The notes beneath the pieces are model-generated. The model did not search any database, was not told where the DNA came from, and saw nothing but the letters and a program-made list of their open reading frames with translations. Positions 16,852 to 25,855 of a stretch of DNA of 59,176 bases are shown here, in pieces. The DNA lies in the NCBI GenBank assembly GCA_038241115.1, contig JBBRGA010000002.1, forward strand, positions 1-59,176. The letters run 5' to 3'. The position numbers and the translations under genes are program-made. Origin of the DNA: JANYJJ01 sp038241115 (GTDB taxonomy: Bacteria; Pseudomonadota; Gammaproteobacteria; Burkholderiales; Burkholderiaceae_C). Position 1 is the first letter of the stretch, and each line of letters opens with the position of its first letter.

Positions 16852-16876
16852 TCGCTTGCAGGTTCAGAGCAAGCGA
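16852..16876 (+). other. Hairpin in the rplS leader
   Basis: TCGCTTGC (16852-16859) pairs perfectly with GCAAGCGA (16869-16876) around a 9-nt loop. A weaker hairpin, AACCG with CGGTT, precedes it (about 16819-16842). There is no T-run, so it is not an intrinsic terminator; it may be an mRNA control element for L19. Confidence 0.5.
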
Positions 16877-16951
16877 TCACACAAATGCGAGCCAGACCCA
16901 AAACCTTTTCAACCACGGCGTTGGCAAGATCGCAAAGAGAAAGTTTTTTCC

Positions 16952-17314
16952 ATGGACCTGATCCAGACCCTAGAGCAAGAAGAAATTGTTCGCCTGAACA
17001 AAACGATTCCACCATTCGCGCCCGGCGACACTGTGATCGTCAGCGTGAACGTCGTAGAAGGCACTCGCAAGCGCGTGCAAGCTTATGAAGGCGTGGTGAT
17101 TGCCAAGCGCAATCGCGGCCTGAATTCGAGCTTTATCGTCCGCAAGATTTCAAGCGGCGAAGGCGTCGAACGAACTTTTCAAATCTACAGCCCACTTATC
17201 TCCAGCATCGAAGTGAAGCGCCGCGGTGATGTTCGCCGTGCCAAGCTTTACTACTTGCGCGACCGTTCAGGGAAGTCGGCTCGAATCAAGGAAAAGTTGG
17301 CCGTCAAGAACTGA
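16952..17314 (+). CDS. rplS: 50S ribosomal protein L19
   Basis: 120 residues from ATG 16952 (MDLIQTLEQEEI), with AAAGAGAAAG upstream. GDTVIVSVNVVEGTRKRVQAYEG and the C-terminal RRAKLYYLRDRSGKSARIKEKL blocks identify L19, which sits at the subunit interface. Last gene of the rpsP operon; a strong terminator follows at 17341. Confidence 0.97.
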   Translation: MDLIQTLEQEEIVRLNKTIPPFAPGDTVIVSVNVVEGTRKRVQAYEGVVIAKRNRGLNSSFIVRKISSGEGVERTFQIYSPLISSIEVKRRGDVRRAKLYYLRDRSGKSARIKEKLAVKN

Positions 17315-17340
17315 TGTGACGCCAGACGTTGAGCACAAAG

Positions 17341-17362
17341 GCCGCCATCAGGCGGCTTTTTT
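17341..17362 (+). terminator. Rho-independent terminator after rplS
   Basis: GCCGCC (17341-17346), loop ATCA, GGCGGC (17351-17356), then six T residues and an AT-rich stretch. Confidence 0.93.
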
Positions 17363-17394
17363 AATTTTCACTAAGTACGCGCCGAGGAAGCTTC

Positions 17395-18078
17395 GTGGCC
17401 TTGACTTTCAACCCGCAAGAGTTACCTGTGATCGGCACAGATGGCCACATGAAGCGCGTTCCAACCGAGCATCTGTATCCCAATGCTTTGCGTGCGCGGT
17501 TTCTTCAGCCGCCCATTTGGCAACCTGAAATCGTCAGCGAGCATCAATTCACCGAGCGGCGGCTTACAAATGCTTCAGTTTTGGTGCCGTTGGTGCAGCG
17601 CGACGAACTCATGGTGCTGCTCACTCAGCGCACCGACCACCTTACCGACCATCCTGGGCAAATCAGTTTTCCCGGTGGCCGCGCGGAGACCAGCGATGAA
17701 AACGCCACCGCCACCGCCCTTCGAGAAGCTCAAGAGGAAATTGGCTTGGCAGTGCGTTTTGTCGACGTGTTGGGCTGCATGCCCACGTACACCACCGGCA
17801 CCGGTTTTGTCGTGACACCGGTGGTGGCCTTGATCGCCCCCGACTTCACCGTACAAGCGGACCCGTTTGAGGTGGCCGAGGTTTTCGAGGTGCCGCTGTC
17901 GTTTTTGATGAACCCGGCAATGCACCGTCGCCACTCTGTCGACGTGTCGGGTGTGCGGCGAGAATTCTTCTCCATGCTATGGGAGGGAGTGGGTGCCAAC
18001 GGCAAGTCGCGGCGCTACTTTGTATGGGGCGCCACCGCGGCCATGCTGCGCAATTTGTATGGCTTCTTGGCAGCCTGA
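17395..18078 (+). CDS. Nudix hydrolase, coenzyme A pyrophosphatase type (NudL-like)
   Basis: 227 residues from GTG 17395, with GAGGAAG 4-5 nt upstream. The Nudix box runs from GGRAE through REAQEEIGL, and the preceding GQISFPGG is the UPF0035 motif of CoA diphosphatases. The likely reaction is CoA to 4'-phosphopantetheine plus adenosine 3',5'-bisphosphate. It follows the rplS terminator and precedes a CobD-like gene in the same direction (59-nt gap). Confidence 0.88.
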   Translation: MALTFNPQELPVIGTDGHMKRVPTEHLYPNALRARFLQPPIWQPEIVSEHQFTERRLTNASVLVPLVQRDELMVLLTQRTDHLTDHPGQISFPGGRAETSDENATATALREAQEEIGLAVRFVDVLGCMPTYTTGTGFVVTPVVALIAPDFTVQADPFEVAEVFEVPLSFLMNPAMHRRHSVDVSGVRREFFSMLWEGVGANGKSRRYFVWGATAAMLRNLYGFLAA

Positions 18079-18137
18079 CGGCACGGCCCGTCTGTGCTTC
18101 CAATTCAGGGCGCAGGCCGTCGGTATCATCGGCAGGA

Positions 18138-19127
18138 ATGAGCTTTTTCGCCGTCCTCTTCGCGTTGCTGTTGGAGCAACTAAAGCCTTTGCCACGGGGC
18201 AATAAAGTGCACGATGCGTTGACCGCGTGGATGCGGTGGACGGGCCGCAATTTCGACGCAGGCCACAACCACCACGCTTGGGTCGTTTGGTGCATCACGG
18301 CGCTTGTGCCAGCGTTGGTTGTGTGGGGCGTTTTTGCCTCGCTTGCTCACTTCAGCATCCTGCTCGCTTTGGCTTGGAACGTGGCGGTGCTGTACTTGAC
18401 GTTGGGTTTTCGCCAGTTCAGCCACTACTTCACCGACATACGCGAGGCGGTCGAGCAGGGCGATGAATTCGAGGCACGACGGCTGCTCACCGAATGGCGG
18501 CATTTGGATGCCAGTGAACTTCCACGCACCGAGTTTTTGCGCCATGTGATTGAACACTCCTTGTTGGCCGCTCACCGCCATGTGTTCGGTGTTTTCTTTT
18601 GGTTTGTGGTTTTGTCCGCGCTGGGGTTGGGACCTGCAGGTGCGGTTCTATACCGCATGGCCGAATTTGGAAGTCGCTACTGGGCCTACAAAAATGCCAC
18701 CGTGGGTGAGCCTACGAATGAGCGCTTGATGGACTTGTCGCAGCGACTGTTCACGCTTCTGGATCACGTGCCCGCGCGGTTGACGGCTTTCGGCTTTGCC
18801 GTGGTGGGTAACTTTGAAGAAGCTGTGAATGGCTGGCGCCGCGACGCCTCGTTATGGAAGCACCCTAATGAGGGAATTATGTTGGCCGCAGCCGCTGGTG
18901 CGGTAGGCGTTCAATTGGGCGGAAGTGCGGCTCCGGGCCTCGCGCCCGACCGACCCAAGACTTTCGCTTCAGGGGCGGCCACACAAGATATGTACTCGCT
19001 GGGGTCGACGGCCGGAGCCACTCCGATGCCCGCTCATTTGCACAGCGTGGTAGGCCTGGTTTGGCGATCTATGGTGCTGTGGATGATGGTGCTGGCGCTG
19101 TTGTCGCTGGCCAATCTGACAGGGTGA
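18138..19127 (+). CDS. CobD/CbiB-like integral membrane protein
   Basis: 329 residues from ATG 18138 (MSFFAVLFALLLEQLKPL), with AGGA immediately before; the upstream open frame overlaps the Nudix gene and is not supported. Four or so membrane segments and the YLTLGFRQFSHYFTDI and TEFLRHVIEHSLLAAHRHVFG blocks match the betaproteobacterial CobD/CbiB (AmpE-like) family. CbiB makes adenosylcobinamide phosphate, but no other cobalamin gene is nearby. Given the family's spread in species lacking B12 synthesis, a different envelope role is just as likely. Confidence 0.72.
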   Translation: MSFFAVLFALLLEQLKPLPRGNKVHDALTAWMRWTGRNFDAGHNHHAWVVWCITALVPALVVWGVFASLAHFSILLALAWNVAVLYLTLGFRQFSHYFTDIREAVEQGDEFEARRLLTEWRHLDASELPRTEFLRHVIEHSLLAAHRHVFGVFFWFVVLSALGLGPAGAVLYRMAEFGSRYWAYKNATVGEPTNERLMDLSQRLFTLLDHVPARLTAFGFAVVGNFEEAVNGWRRDASLWKHPNEGIMLAAAAGAVGVQLGGSAAPGLAPDRPKTFASGAATQDMYSLGSTAGATPMPAHLHSVVGLVWRSMVLWMMVLALLSLANLTG

Positions 19128-19175
19128 AGAAGCTTCTAGCGATGGTCTGAATTTGGAAATTGAAGCGGTCCGAAT

Positions 19176-20084
19176 TCACCAACGCGTCTGACCCAGTTCG
19201 CGCAGGATTTCACCGTAGATTCGAAACCGTGATTCGCTGATGGTGCCTCGTTGCACGGCGGCTGTCACGCCGCAGCCAGGCTCTGTTTGATGGGTGCAGT
19301 TGTAGAACTTGCACTCGGTGGAGGCCGCTCGAAAGTCGGGCATCAAATTAGGCAGCTTTTGGGCCTCTATTTGGCGGAGTCCAAACTCCTGGAAGCCCGG
19401 CGAGTCGATCAAGCCGGTGCGCCGCGCTGTATCTAGCCAGTACCACTGTGTGTGGGTCGTGGTGTGGCGGCCTGAGTTCAGCGCATGTGAAATTTCGCCC
19501 ACTTGAGCTTTCGCATCGGGCGCCAGAAGGTTGATGAGAGTGCTCTTGCCGGTGCCACTGGGGCCCAACACCAGCGTGGATCTGTGCAGCAGCAGCGGGT
19601 CGAGTAAAGCCCGCGCCTGGTCAGGGCGCGTCTTCAGTGCCACCTCCAAGACCTCGACGCCCATGGCGCTGTAGGGCAGCAAGCGCGCACGCGCTTCAGT
19701 GATGCTGGGCAAGTCGGCCTTGTTCAGCAAAATGCGAGCGGCGATCTGCGCGCTCTCGGCGGCGATCAGCGCGCGGGCGAGTTGCGATTCGCTGAACATC
19801 GGATCGCTCGCCACCATGATCAGTATCTGGTCAAGGTTGGCGGCGAATGCTTTTGTTTTCCACTGGTCTTGCCTGTAGAGCAGGTTGCTTCGCGGCTCCA
19901 TGCGCTCAATCACGCCTTCGTCGCCAGCCACTTTCCACGCCACGTAATCGCCCACCACCAAGTCGCTTTTCTTGCCGCGCGGATGGCAGGTGGTGCGTAC
20001 GCCATCTGACCCTTCAACGATGTAGTGACGCCCATGTCCAGCCACCACAAGGCCGTTGTTGGCATGCGCTGGGTGCTCAGTCAA
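19176..20084 (-). CDS. rsgA: Ribosome small subunit-dependent GTPase RsgA
   Basis: 302 residues. Circularly permuted GTPase: NKAD (G4, 121-124) precedes the P-loop GPSGTGKST (174-182), and DSPGF (G3) follows. An N-terminal OB fold and a C-terminal zinc knuckle (C258, C263, H265, C271) complete the family architecture. It checks late 30S maturation. It overlaps the pterin dehydratase gene by 4 nt. Confidence 0.95.
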   Translation of the reverse strand: MTEHPAHANNGLVVAGHGRHYIVEGSDGVRTTCHPRGKKSDLVVGDYVAWKVAGDEGVIERMEPRSNLLYRQDQWKTKAFAANLDQILIMVASDPMFSESQLARALIAAESAQIAARILLNKADLPSITEARARLLPYSAMGVEVLEVALKTRPDQARALLDPLLLHRSTLVLGPSGTGKSTLINLLAPDAKAQVGEISHALNSGRHTTTHTQWYWLDTARRTGLIDSPGFQEFGLRQIEAQKLPNLMPDFRAASTECKFYNCTHQTEPGCGVTAAVQRGTISESRFRIYGEILRELGQTRW

Positions 20085-20410
20085 ACAAGCGCGACCAGCT
20101 GATTCACCTGGACCGCACAGATGAAGTCGTTGATTGAAATGCCGCCGACTGAATGAGTATTGAAGCGCACCACGCAGCGGCCGTAGCTGACCGCCAGATC
20201 GGGATGGTGGTCCTGGGTGTTGCAGATCCAGGCCAAGGCGTTGACGAATGCCATCGTCTCAAAGAAATTTTTGAAGGAAAAGGTTTTCTCTATGGCGCCG
20301 TTCGTCAGCGTCCAACCTGGAACGTCAATCAAGTGCACCGAAATCTCGGTTGCCTCCATGGCGGCGGTGCCTTCCAGTGGCGTGCATTTTTGTAGCAACA
20401 GTGGGCTCAT
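20081..20410 (-). CDS. phhB: 4a-hydroxytetrahydrobiopterin dehydratase (pterin-4a-carbinolamine dehydratase)
   Basis: 109 residues. The active-site region HHPDLAVSYGRCVVRFNTHS and the family end GISINDFICAVQVNQL are clear. Recycles the pterin cofactor of aromatic amino acid hydroxylases. No phenylalanine hydroxylase is nearby. It lies 26 nt after the M48 protease gene and overlaps rsgA by 4 nt, so the three may form an operon. Confidence 0.93.
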   Translation of the reverse strand: MSPLLLQKCTPLEGTAAMEATEISVHLIDVPGWTLTNGAIEKTFSFKNFFETMAFVNALAWICNTQDHHPDLAVSYGRCVVRFNTHSVGGISINDFICAVQVNQLVALV

Positions 20411-20436
20411 TGGTCGGTCTGGTTGATTTTGAGAAT

Positions 20437-21714
20437 TTACGTGGCTGCCTTTGCAGCCAGCGCTGCCAAACGCTCACGCGCCGGCGGATGCGAATAATAG
20501 AAACGAACAAAAAGCGGGTCTGGCGTCAACGTCGAGGCGTTGTCTTCCATCAGTTTGAGCAAGGCAGCGCTCAAGTCTCGGCCGTCCGCTTGTTCGCAGG
20601 CGTAGGCGTCCGCCTGAAATTCATGTCGGCGTGAAGAGCTAGCGAAGACTGGCGACACGAAAAAACTGAAAACTGGTGTGACCAACAAAAATAGAAGCAG
20701 TGCGGTGGCGTCATTGGGTGCATTCATCAACGGCCTGAGCCCCAAGCCGTTGTAAAACCAAGCCTGCGTCGACAGCCAACCCAACAGCGCGAAGCCCGCG
20801 GCGCTGATCGCAAACATCGATGCAATGCGCTTGAGCACATGCTTGTGCTTGAAGTGACCGAGCTCGTGGGCAAGTACTGCCTCCACTTCGCCGGGGCTGA
20901 GTTTGTTCAGCAATGTGTCGAAAAACACCACACGCTTAGACGCTCCAAAGCCGGTGAAGTAAGCATTGGCGTGCGCCGACCTTTTGCTGCCGTCCATCAC
21001 AAACAAGCCTTTGGACGAAAAGCCGCAGCGTGCCATCAAGGCCTGTACGCGCGCTTTCAGTGAGTCGTCAGCAAGCGGCTGAAATTTGTTGAACAGCGGC
21101 GCAATCACCGTCGGGTAAAGCACCAAGATGAGCAGGTTGAAACCCATCCAAGCGCACCACGCCCACAACCACCAAAGGCCGCCCGCAGAACCCATGATCC
21201 ACAGGATGAGCGCAGCAACAGGCAAACCAATCAACAAACCCAATGCTGCCGTCTTGAGCATGTCGCTGAAGTACATCCTCCAGCTCATCCGGTTGAAACC
21301 AAAGGCTTGCTCGATACGAAAAGTGCCGTACAGCTCAAAGGGCAAGTCGATCAAGGCCCCGATCACGCTGAAAGCGGTCAACAAAGCCAATTGGTAAGCC
21401 ATGTCGCCAAAACGCGGTTGGACGTTATCGCGAACCAGAAAATTCAACGCATCGAGCCCGCCCAGCAAAGTCCAGCCCAGCAACACTACCGCCCCAAACG
21501 CGGCGGTGAGCAACCCGAAGCGGCCCTTGGCGATGGTGTAGTCGGCCGCTTTTTGATGTGCGCTCAAGGTAATGGTTTGCGCGAACACTGATGGCACGCT
21601 GGCGCGGTGCGCTGCGACGTGGCGCGACTGTCGCGTCGACAACCAAAAGCGCACGCCCAGGGAAGTCATCAGCGCCAAGGCGAACGCCAACGAAAACAGC
21701 AATGAGGAAGGCAT
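20437..21714 (-). CDS. M48 family metalloprotease (Ste24/CAAX prenyl protease 1-like)
   Basis: 425 residues from ATG 21714; the open frame extends upstream to 21993 across the divergent orn gene and that part is not credible. The zinc site HELGH is at residues 283-287, and RRHEFQADAYA holds the third ligand. At least six hydrophobic segments and an N-terminal Peptidase_M48_N-type region fit Ste24-like integral inner-membrane proteases, which act on membrane proteins. It is longer than HtpX (about 290 residues). It is divergent from orn across 94 nt and leads a three-gene minus-strand group with phhB and rsgA. Confidence 0.9.
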   Translation of the reverse strand: MPSSLLFSLAFALALMTSLGVRFWLSTRQSRHVAAHRASVPSVFAQTITLSAHQKAADYTIAKGRFGLLTAAFGAVVLLGWTLLGGLDALNFLVRDNVQPRFGDMAYQLALLTAFSVIGALIDLPFELYGTFRIEQAFGFNRMSWRMYFSDMLKTAALGLLIGLPVAALILWIMGSAGGLWWLWAWCAWMGFNLLILVLYPTVIAPLFNKFQPLADDSLKARVQALMARCGFSSKGLFVMDGSKRSAHANAYFTGFGASKRVVFFDTLLNKLSPGEVEAVLAHELGHFKHKHVLKRIASMFAISAAGFALLGWLSTQAWFYNGLGLRPLMNAPNDATALLLFLLVTPVFSFFVSPVFASSSRRHEFQADAYACEQADGRDLSAALLKLMEDNASTLTPDPLFVRFYYSHPPARERLAALAAKAAT

Positions 21715-21808
21715 CGAGGTGGTCACGAGGAAGGTCCAAGTACAAAAAAAGCCGAGTGTAGGGCTGCGAGAATGAATCCAAGTTGCAACCTCCGAGAGTA
21801 CCGCTTCA

Positions 21809-22396
21809 ATGAACCAAGCCCCTACAAGCCAAGCCATCGCTACAACCGCTTTGACACCCAGCGACCACAACTTGATTTGGATCGATTTGGAAATGACGGG
21901 TCTGTACCCCGACACCGACCGCATCATCGAAATTGCGGTGGTCGTTACCGATCCGAATTTGGGCAACCGCATGGAAGGCCCGGTGCTGGCCATTCACCAA
22001 TCTGACGCCACGCTGGACGCCATGGACGCTTGGAACAAAGGCACGCACGGCAAGAGCGGGCTCGTTGACCGCGTCAAGGCATCCACGGTGAGCGAAGCAC
22101 AAGCCGAAACCTTAGTGATCGAGTTTTTGAAGTCTTATGTGCCTCGTGGTAAGTCTCCGATGTGCGGCAACAGCATTTGCCAGGACCGGCGGTTTTTGGC
22201 TCGCACCATGCCGACACTGGAAGCGTTTTTTCATTACCGAAATTTGGATGTCAGCACGCTCAAAGAACTGGCCAAACGCTGGAAACCCGAGATCATCGCA
22301 GGCATCAAAAAAGCTCAAGCGCATACCGCGCTGGCGGATGTGCACGAATCCATCGATGAGTTGGTTTATTACCGCGAAAACTTTTTGGCCAAGTGA
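21809..22396 (+). CDS. orn: Oligoribonuclease
   Basis: 195 residues, a DEDDh 3'-5' exoribonuclease that degrades 2-5 nt RNAs and pGpG. Catalytic D26 and E28 lie in IDLEMTG. MCGNSICQDRRFL carries the next acidic residue, and HTALADVHESIDEL carries the final His/Asp. It is divergent from the M48 protease, as commonly seen in Burkholderiales. Confidence 0.96.
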   Translation: MNQAPTSQAIATTALTPSDHNLIWIDLEMTGLYPDTDRIIEIAVVVTDPNLGNRMEGPVLAIHQSDATLDAMDAWNKGTHGKSGLVDRVKASTVSEAQAETLVIEFLKSYVPRGKSPMCGNSICQDRRFLARTMPTLEAFFHYRNLDVSTLKELAKRWKPEIIAGIKKAQAHTALADVHESIDELVYYRENFLAK

Positions 22397-22457
22397 CCGA
22401 TGTGCGGGGACTTTCTCTGCTGATCGCGGAGTGTGTGAGATCACTGTCACTTTGTGC

Positions 22458-22487
22458 TTGTCAGAGTAAACCCCAATCGCATAGAAT
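22458..22487 (+). promoter_or_regulatory. Sigma-70 promoter for rhlE
   Basis: TTGTCA (22458-22463), 18-nt spacer, TAGAAT (22482-22487). Predicted start of transcription about 22494, leaving a leader of about 308 nt before ATG 22802. Confidence 0.6.
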
Positions 22488-22493
22488 CTAAGG

Positions 22494-22801
22494 CTGCGCT
22501 GACACCAACCGAGACCTGATCGGATCAGCGCTTCGTACGTCTCCTCTGACCTCTTTCGAGTCATCCCACGAACATTCGTGTGGCCTGTCTTGATTTCCCG
22601 CGAAAAAGATCTCGTGCATGCGCTTTAACGGCGATATGCCCGTGTGATCGAAGGGCAATGGTTGGCGGCGATGCCGTCGCTTTGACTGTTGTTCCCTGAA
22701 CGCTGTGGCGACCTGACCGGGCGGATCCATCGATGGACCGCGGGTGCCCAACTCGTACCTCACCTTTTGTACGTGGACACCGCTTTTCGAAAGAGATAAA
22801 C
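22494..22801 (+). other. Long untranslated leader of rhlE
   Basis: The 405 nt between orn and rhlE contain no credible gene. The stretch after the promoter has several short inverted repeats (for example GACCTGATCGGATC and GGATCCATCGATGG regions) but no terminator. Long structured leaders are known on cold-shock mRNAs, including those of DEAD-box helicases, so this may control translation by temperature. That role is inference. Confidence 0.5.
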
Positions 22802-24457
22802 ATGAGTTTCAACGAACTGGGCCTGCAAGAAGCCCTCACCAAAGCCGTCACCGAATCGGGTTACGACACGGCCACCGAAGTTCAAGCGCTGGCCATTCCC
22901 GCAGCGTTGGCGGGTCACGACATGATGGTGTCGGCCCGCACCGGCAGCGGCAAAACCGCTTCCTTCATTCTTCCCGCATTGCAGCGTGTGCTCATCGCAC
23001 GAGGCGACAACACCAAGCGCCGTGAAAAAGGCGTGATCTACGGTCCACGTATTTTGGTGCTGGCTCCGACGCGTGAACTCGCCATGCAAGTGGCCAAGGC
23101 TGCTGCGACCTACGGGCGCCATGTGCAAGGTCTGCGTGTGGCCACCGTGGTGGGCGGCGTCCCTTACCCCGCGCAAATCGCCGCGTTGCGTGGCCCGCTC
23201 GACATCTTGATTTCCACACCTGGCCGTTTGCTCGATCACATTCAAAGCGGTCGCTGCATTTTGGAAAATGTCGAAATGTTGGTGCTCGACGAAGCCGACC
23301 GCATGCTCGACATGGGCTTCATTGACGACATCACCACCATTTCGCAGCAAATTCCGGCTGCGCGCCAAACCGTGATGTTCAGCGCCACTTTTGCTGGCAG
23401 CGTGGGCCGTTTGGCACAAAGCCTGCTGCGCGACCCCAAGCGCATCGACGTGGCTTCGCACACCGACACCCACGAAAACATCGAGCAGCGTTTGCATTGG
23501 GCTGACAACAGCAACCACAAAAACGCCATGCTGGATCACATCCTGACCCAGCGCGAAATGGAACAGGCTTTGGTGTTCACCAGCACGCAGCGCGATGCCG
23601 ACTGGTTGGCCGACCGCTTGGCCGACATGGGCCACGCCGTGGCGTCGCTGCACGGTGGTCACCCTCAAGGTCGCCGCAATCGCGTGTTGCAGGGTTTGCG
23701 CAATAAGCAGCTGAAAATTCTGGTCGCCACCGACGTGGCCGCGCGCGGCATCGACGTGCCCAGCATCAGCCACGTCATCAACTACGGCTTGCCGATGAAG
23801 GCCGAAGATTACGTGCACCGCATCGGCCGCACCGGCCGCGCGGGTCGCAACGGCTTGGCAATCACCCTGGGCGAGCGCATGGACACCGGCATGATTCGCC
23901 GCATTCAACAGTTCACTACGCAAAACATTCCGGTGGCCGTGATTGAAGGTCTGGAGCCTAAAACGCCAGAGCCAAAGATGTTTGCGCCGCGTCCCGAGGG
24001 CCGTTTTGGGAACGGCAAGCCATTCGGTGGCGGCAATGCAGGCGGTGGTTTCAAAGGCGGCCCGGGCAAGCGGTTCGACAAGCCGTCGTTTGGCCCACGT
24101 CGCGACGAAGGCTTTGTCCAGCGTCCGGCATTCGCGCAGCGCCCAGACCAAAACCAAGGCTTTGCGCCTCGTCGGGATGATCCGTTTCAATCGCGGAACA
24201 GCGAACCGCGTCACGATCCACGCTTTGCGCCGCGTCAAGAAGGTGGCTTCCAGCCGCGTCAGGATGAGTCGTTCACACCGCGCATTCAGGCAAACACAGC
24301 AGGCCCGTTTGACCGCGCTCCTGCTCAGCGTCCTGCCCATGGCCATGCGCCAGCCGGCGCTTACAAAGGTGCACGCAGCGGATCCGCCGGCGGTCCTGCC
24401 AAAGGCCCTGGTGGATTCAAGCCAGCACGTCCGCGCCCGGGAGGCTTTGGCCGCTGA
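22802..24457 (+). CDS. rhlE: DEAD-box RNA helicase RhlE
   Basis: 551 residues from ATG 22802 (MSFNELGL), with AAAGAG upstream; an in-frame ATG at 22733 adds residues unlike the family. Q motif (Q28), ATP-binding ARTGSGKT (45-52), DEAD (163-166) and HRIGRTGR are all present. The C-terminal about 160 residues form a low-complexity Gly/Arg/Phe/Pro tail with repeated FAPR-type units, which probably bind RNA and may drive condensate formation. It acts in ribosome assembly and RNA decay. A terminator follows directly. Confidence 0.94.
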   Translation: MSFNELGLQEALTKAVTESGYDTATEVQALAIPAALAGHDMMVSARTGSGKTASFILPALQRVLIARGDNTKRREKGVIYGPRILVLAPTRELAMQVAKAAATYGRHVQGLRVATVVGGVPYPAQIAALRGPLDILISTPGRLLDHIQSGRCILENVEMLVLDEADRMLDMGFIDDITTISQQIPAARQTVMFSATFAGSVGRLAQSLLRDPKRIDVASHTDTHENIEQRLHWADNSNHKNAMLDHILTQREMEQALVFTSTQRDADWLADRLADMGHAVASLHGGHPQGRRNRVLQGLRNKQLKILVATDVAARGIDVPSISHVINYGLPMKAEDYVHRIGRTGRAGRNGLAITLGERMDTGMIRRIQQFTTQNIPVAVIEGLEPKTPEPKMFAPRPEGRFGNGKPFGGGNAGGGFKGGPGKRFDKPSFGPRRDEGFVQRPAFAQRPDQNQGFAPRRDDPFQSRNSEPRHDPRFAPRQEGGFQPRQDESFTPRIQANTAGPFDRAPAQRPAHGHAPAGAYKGARSGSAGGPAKGPGGFKPARPRPGGFGR

Positions 24458-24490
24458 GTCTGGGTTTAGGCAAGCTGGAAAGCAACGAGT

Positions 24491-24516
24491 GGCCCGCGCA
24501 AGCGGGCCTTTTTTTT
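24491..24516 (+). terminator. Rho-independent terminator after rhlE
   Basis: GGCCCGC (24491-24497), loop GCAA, GCGGGCC (24502-24508), then eight T residues. The T-run serves the plus strand only. Confidence 0.95.
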
Positions 24517-24539
24517 GGCGTCTCTTAATGCGATCGGCT

Positions 24540-25412
24540 TCAATCCCGCGGTCGGTACACGATCGTCATCACTGGCGGCACTTTGCCTGACTCGTCACGT
24601 GGCAGCACTTCGGTTTTCGCAATGGCGCGAAGCACCGCTTCGTCCCATTCGCGAGCGCCGCTCGACTTGACCACCCGGCTGGGTTGAATAATGCGGCCCT
24701 CGGCAGTCAAACGCACTTCAATTTCAACCGCTGGGTTGCCTGCGACCGTGTCTGGGAAAGAGACATTGGCTTTGATGCGCGCCTTGATGCGACCCAAGTA
24801 GTCGGCGCTTGGTCCGGCTTGCTGTGCGGCATTGCCCGGCCCGGCACCTTCGGCTCCGGCCTGCCCCAGGATGCGTTTGATGTTGGCTTCGCGCTGCGCA
24901 GCCAACTGTGCGGCTTCAGCGGCCTCTTCCTTTTGTCGCTGCGCTTTGTCGCTGGATGCTTTCAGTTGCTTGGCTTTTAGATTTTTCTGATCTTCCGCGG
25001 CTTTCTCTGCGGCATCGAGAGCCTGCTTTGCCGCCAAGCGCTTGGCTTCTTTCTTCTCTGCGCGCTCGACCGCTATCTGAGCGTCAGGCCGTGGTGCAGC
25101 AGGTTCAGGCGTTTCTACTCGCGGTGTCGGTTTTGGCTCAGGGATGCGCGAAGGTGGCTTCGGCGGAACCGGAGCAGGGATGGGAGCAACTTCTACCGCA
25201 CGTGTTGCGGAGCTTTGTGCAGCAATTTGCGGCACGGCTGCCCATAACTCAGCTTCAACGCCTTCGGGTGTTTGCGTGTGCCAGTTGACGCTGAATGACA
25301 GCGCCATCACCAACAGCAAGTGCGCTGCAATCGCCAGCAGCAGGCCACGTCCCATGCCGCCTAAAGCGCGCGGCAAGAAGATGTCGCGCTGCATCGCGTA
25401 CGCCGTTGTCAC
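24540..25412 (-). CDS. tolA: Cell envelope integrity protein TolA
   Basis: 290 residues. One N-terminal membrane helix (about 20-43) is followed by a Pro-rich stretch (about 72-100), then a Lys/Ala/Glu-rich helical domain (about 105-185), then a TonB-like C-terminal domain with YLGRIKARIKANVSFPDT and GAREWDEAVLRAI. TolA spans the periplasm, transmitting proton-motive energy from TolQR to TolB-Pal. Start ATG 25412 or 25394. It lies 11 nt after tolR. Unusually, tolB and pal do not follow; the next gene is rhlE on the opposite strand. Confidence 0.92.
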   Translation of the reverse strand: MTTAYAMQRDIFLPRALGGMGRGLLLAIAAHLLLVMALSFSVNWHTQTPEGVEAELWAAVPQIAAQSSATRAVEVAPIPAPVPPKPPSRIPEPKPTPRVETPEPAAPRPDAQIAVERAEKKEAKRLAAKQALDAAEKAAEDQKNLKAKQLKASSDKAQRQKEEAAEAAQLAAQREANIKRILGQAGAEGAGPGNAAQQAGPSADYLGRIKARIKANVSFPDTVAGNPAVEIEVRLTAEGRIIQPSRVVKSSGAREWDEAVLRAIAKTEVLPRDESGKVPPVMTIVYRPRD

Positions 25413-25423
25413 TTCAGCACCAC

Positions 25424-25852
25424 TCAGCTGCCGCTTTTCACCGACAAACCCACGCGCATCACGCCCGCGCGTTGCAACGTGTCCATCACTTTCACCACGG
25501 CTTCGTACTTGACCGCCCGGTCGGCAGAAATCACCACAGGCGTGTTGGCGTCTCCCGCTTGCAGTTCGCGCACGCGCGCGGCCAGCCTGCCGACGGCCAC
25601 AGGCGTGGCCTCCTTGCCGTCGATACGCAGCTTCACAGATTCGTCGATGCCCACCACCACTTCGACCACGTGTTCTGGGCGCTGTTTGCTCTTGCCCATG
25701 CTGGGCAGGTCCACTACACCGGTGGTGATGAGCGGTGCGCTGACCATGAAGATGATGAGCAGCACCAGCATCACATCAATGAAGGGCACCATGTTGATTT
25801 CGCTGATGGTGCGCCGGCGGCTGTTGCTGCTGCGGTGACTTACTGAGGCCAT
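25424..25852 (-). CDS. tolR: Tol-Pal system protein TolR
   Basis: 142 residues of the ExbD/TolR family. The single membrane helix carries the proton-conducting Asp D26 in VPFIDVMLVLLIIF. The periplasmic domain includes the family's end region with VKVMDTLQRAGVMRVGL. Partner of TolQ in the inner-membrane motor; 3 nt after tolQ. Confidence 0.95.
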   Translation of the reverse strand: MASVSHRSSNSRRRTISEINMVPFIDVMLVLLIIFMVSAPLITTGVVDLPSMGKSKQRPEHVVEVVVGIDESVKLRIDGKEATPVAVGRLAARVRELQAGDANTPVVISADRAVKYEAVVKVMDTLQRAGVMRVGLSVKSGS

Positions 25853-25855
25853 GGT

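Noticed and set aside
18138..19127. Cobalamin biosynthesis locus
   Set aside because: Only the CobD/CbiB-like gene is present, with no cob/cbi neighbour or B12 riboswitch.
22760..24346. Long minus-strand open frame opposite rhlE (528 codons)
   Set aside because: Antisense shadow of the helicase; composition rich in His, Gln and Arg, and no recognisable motif.
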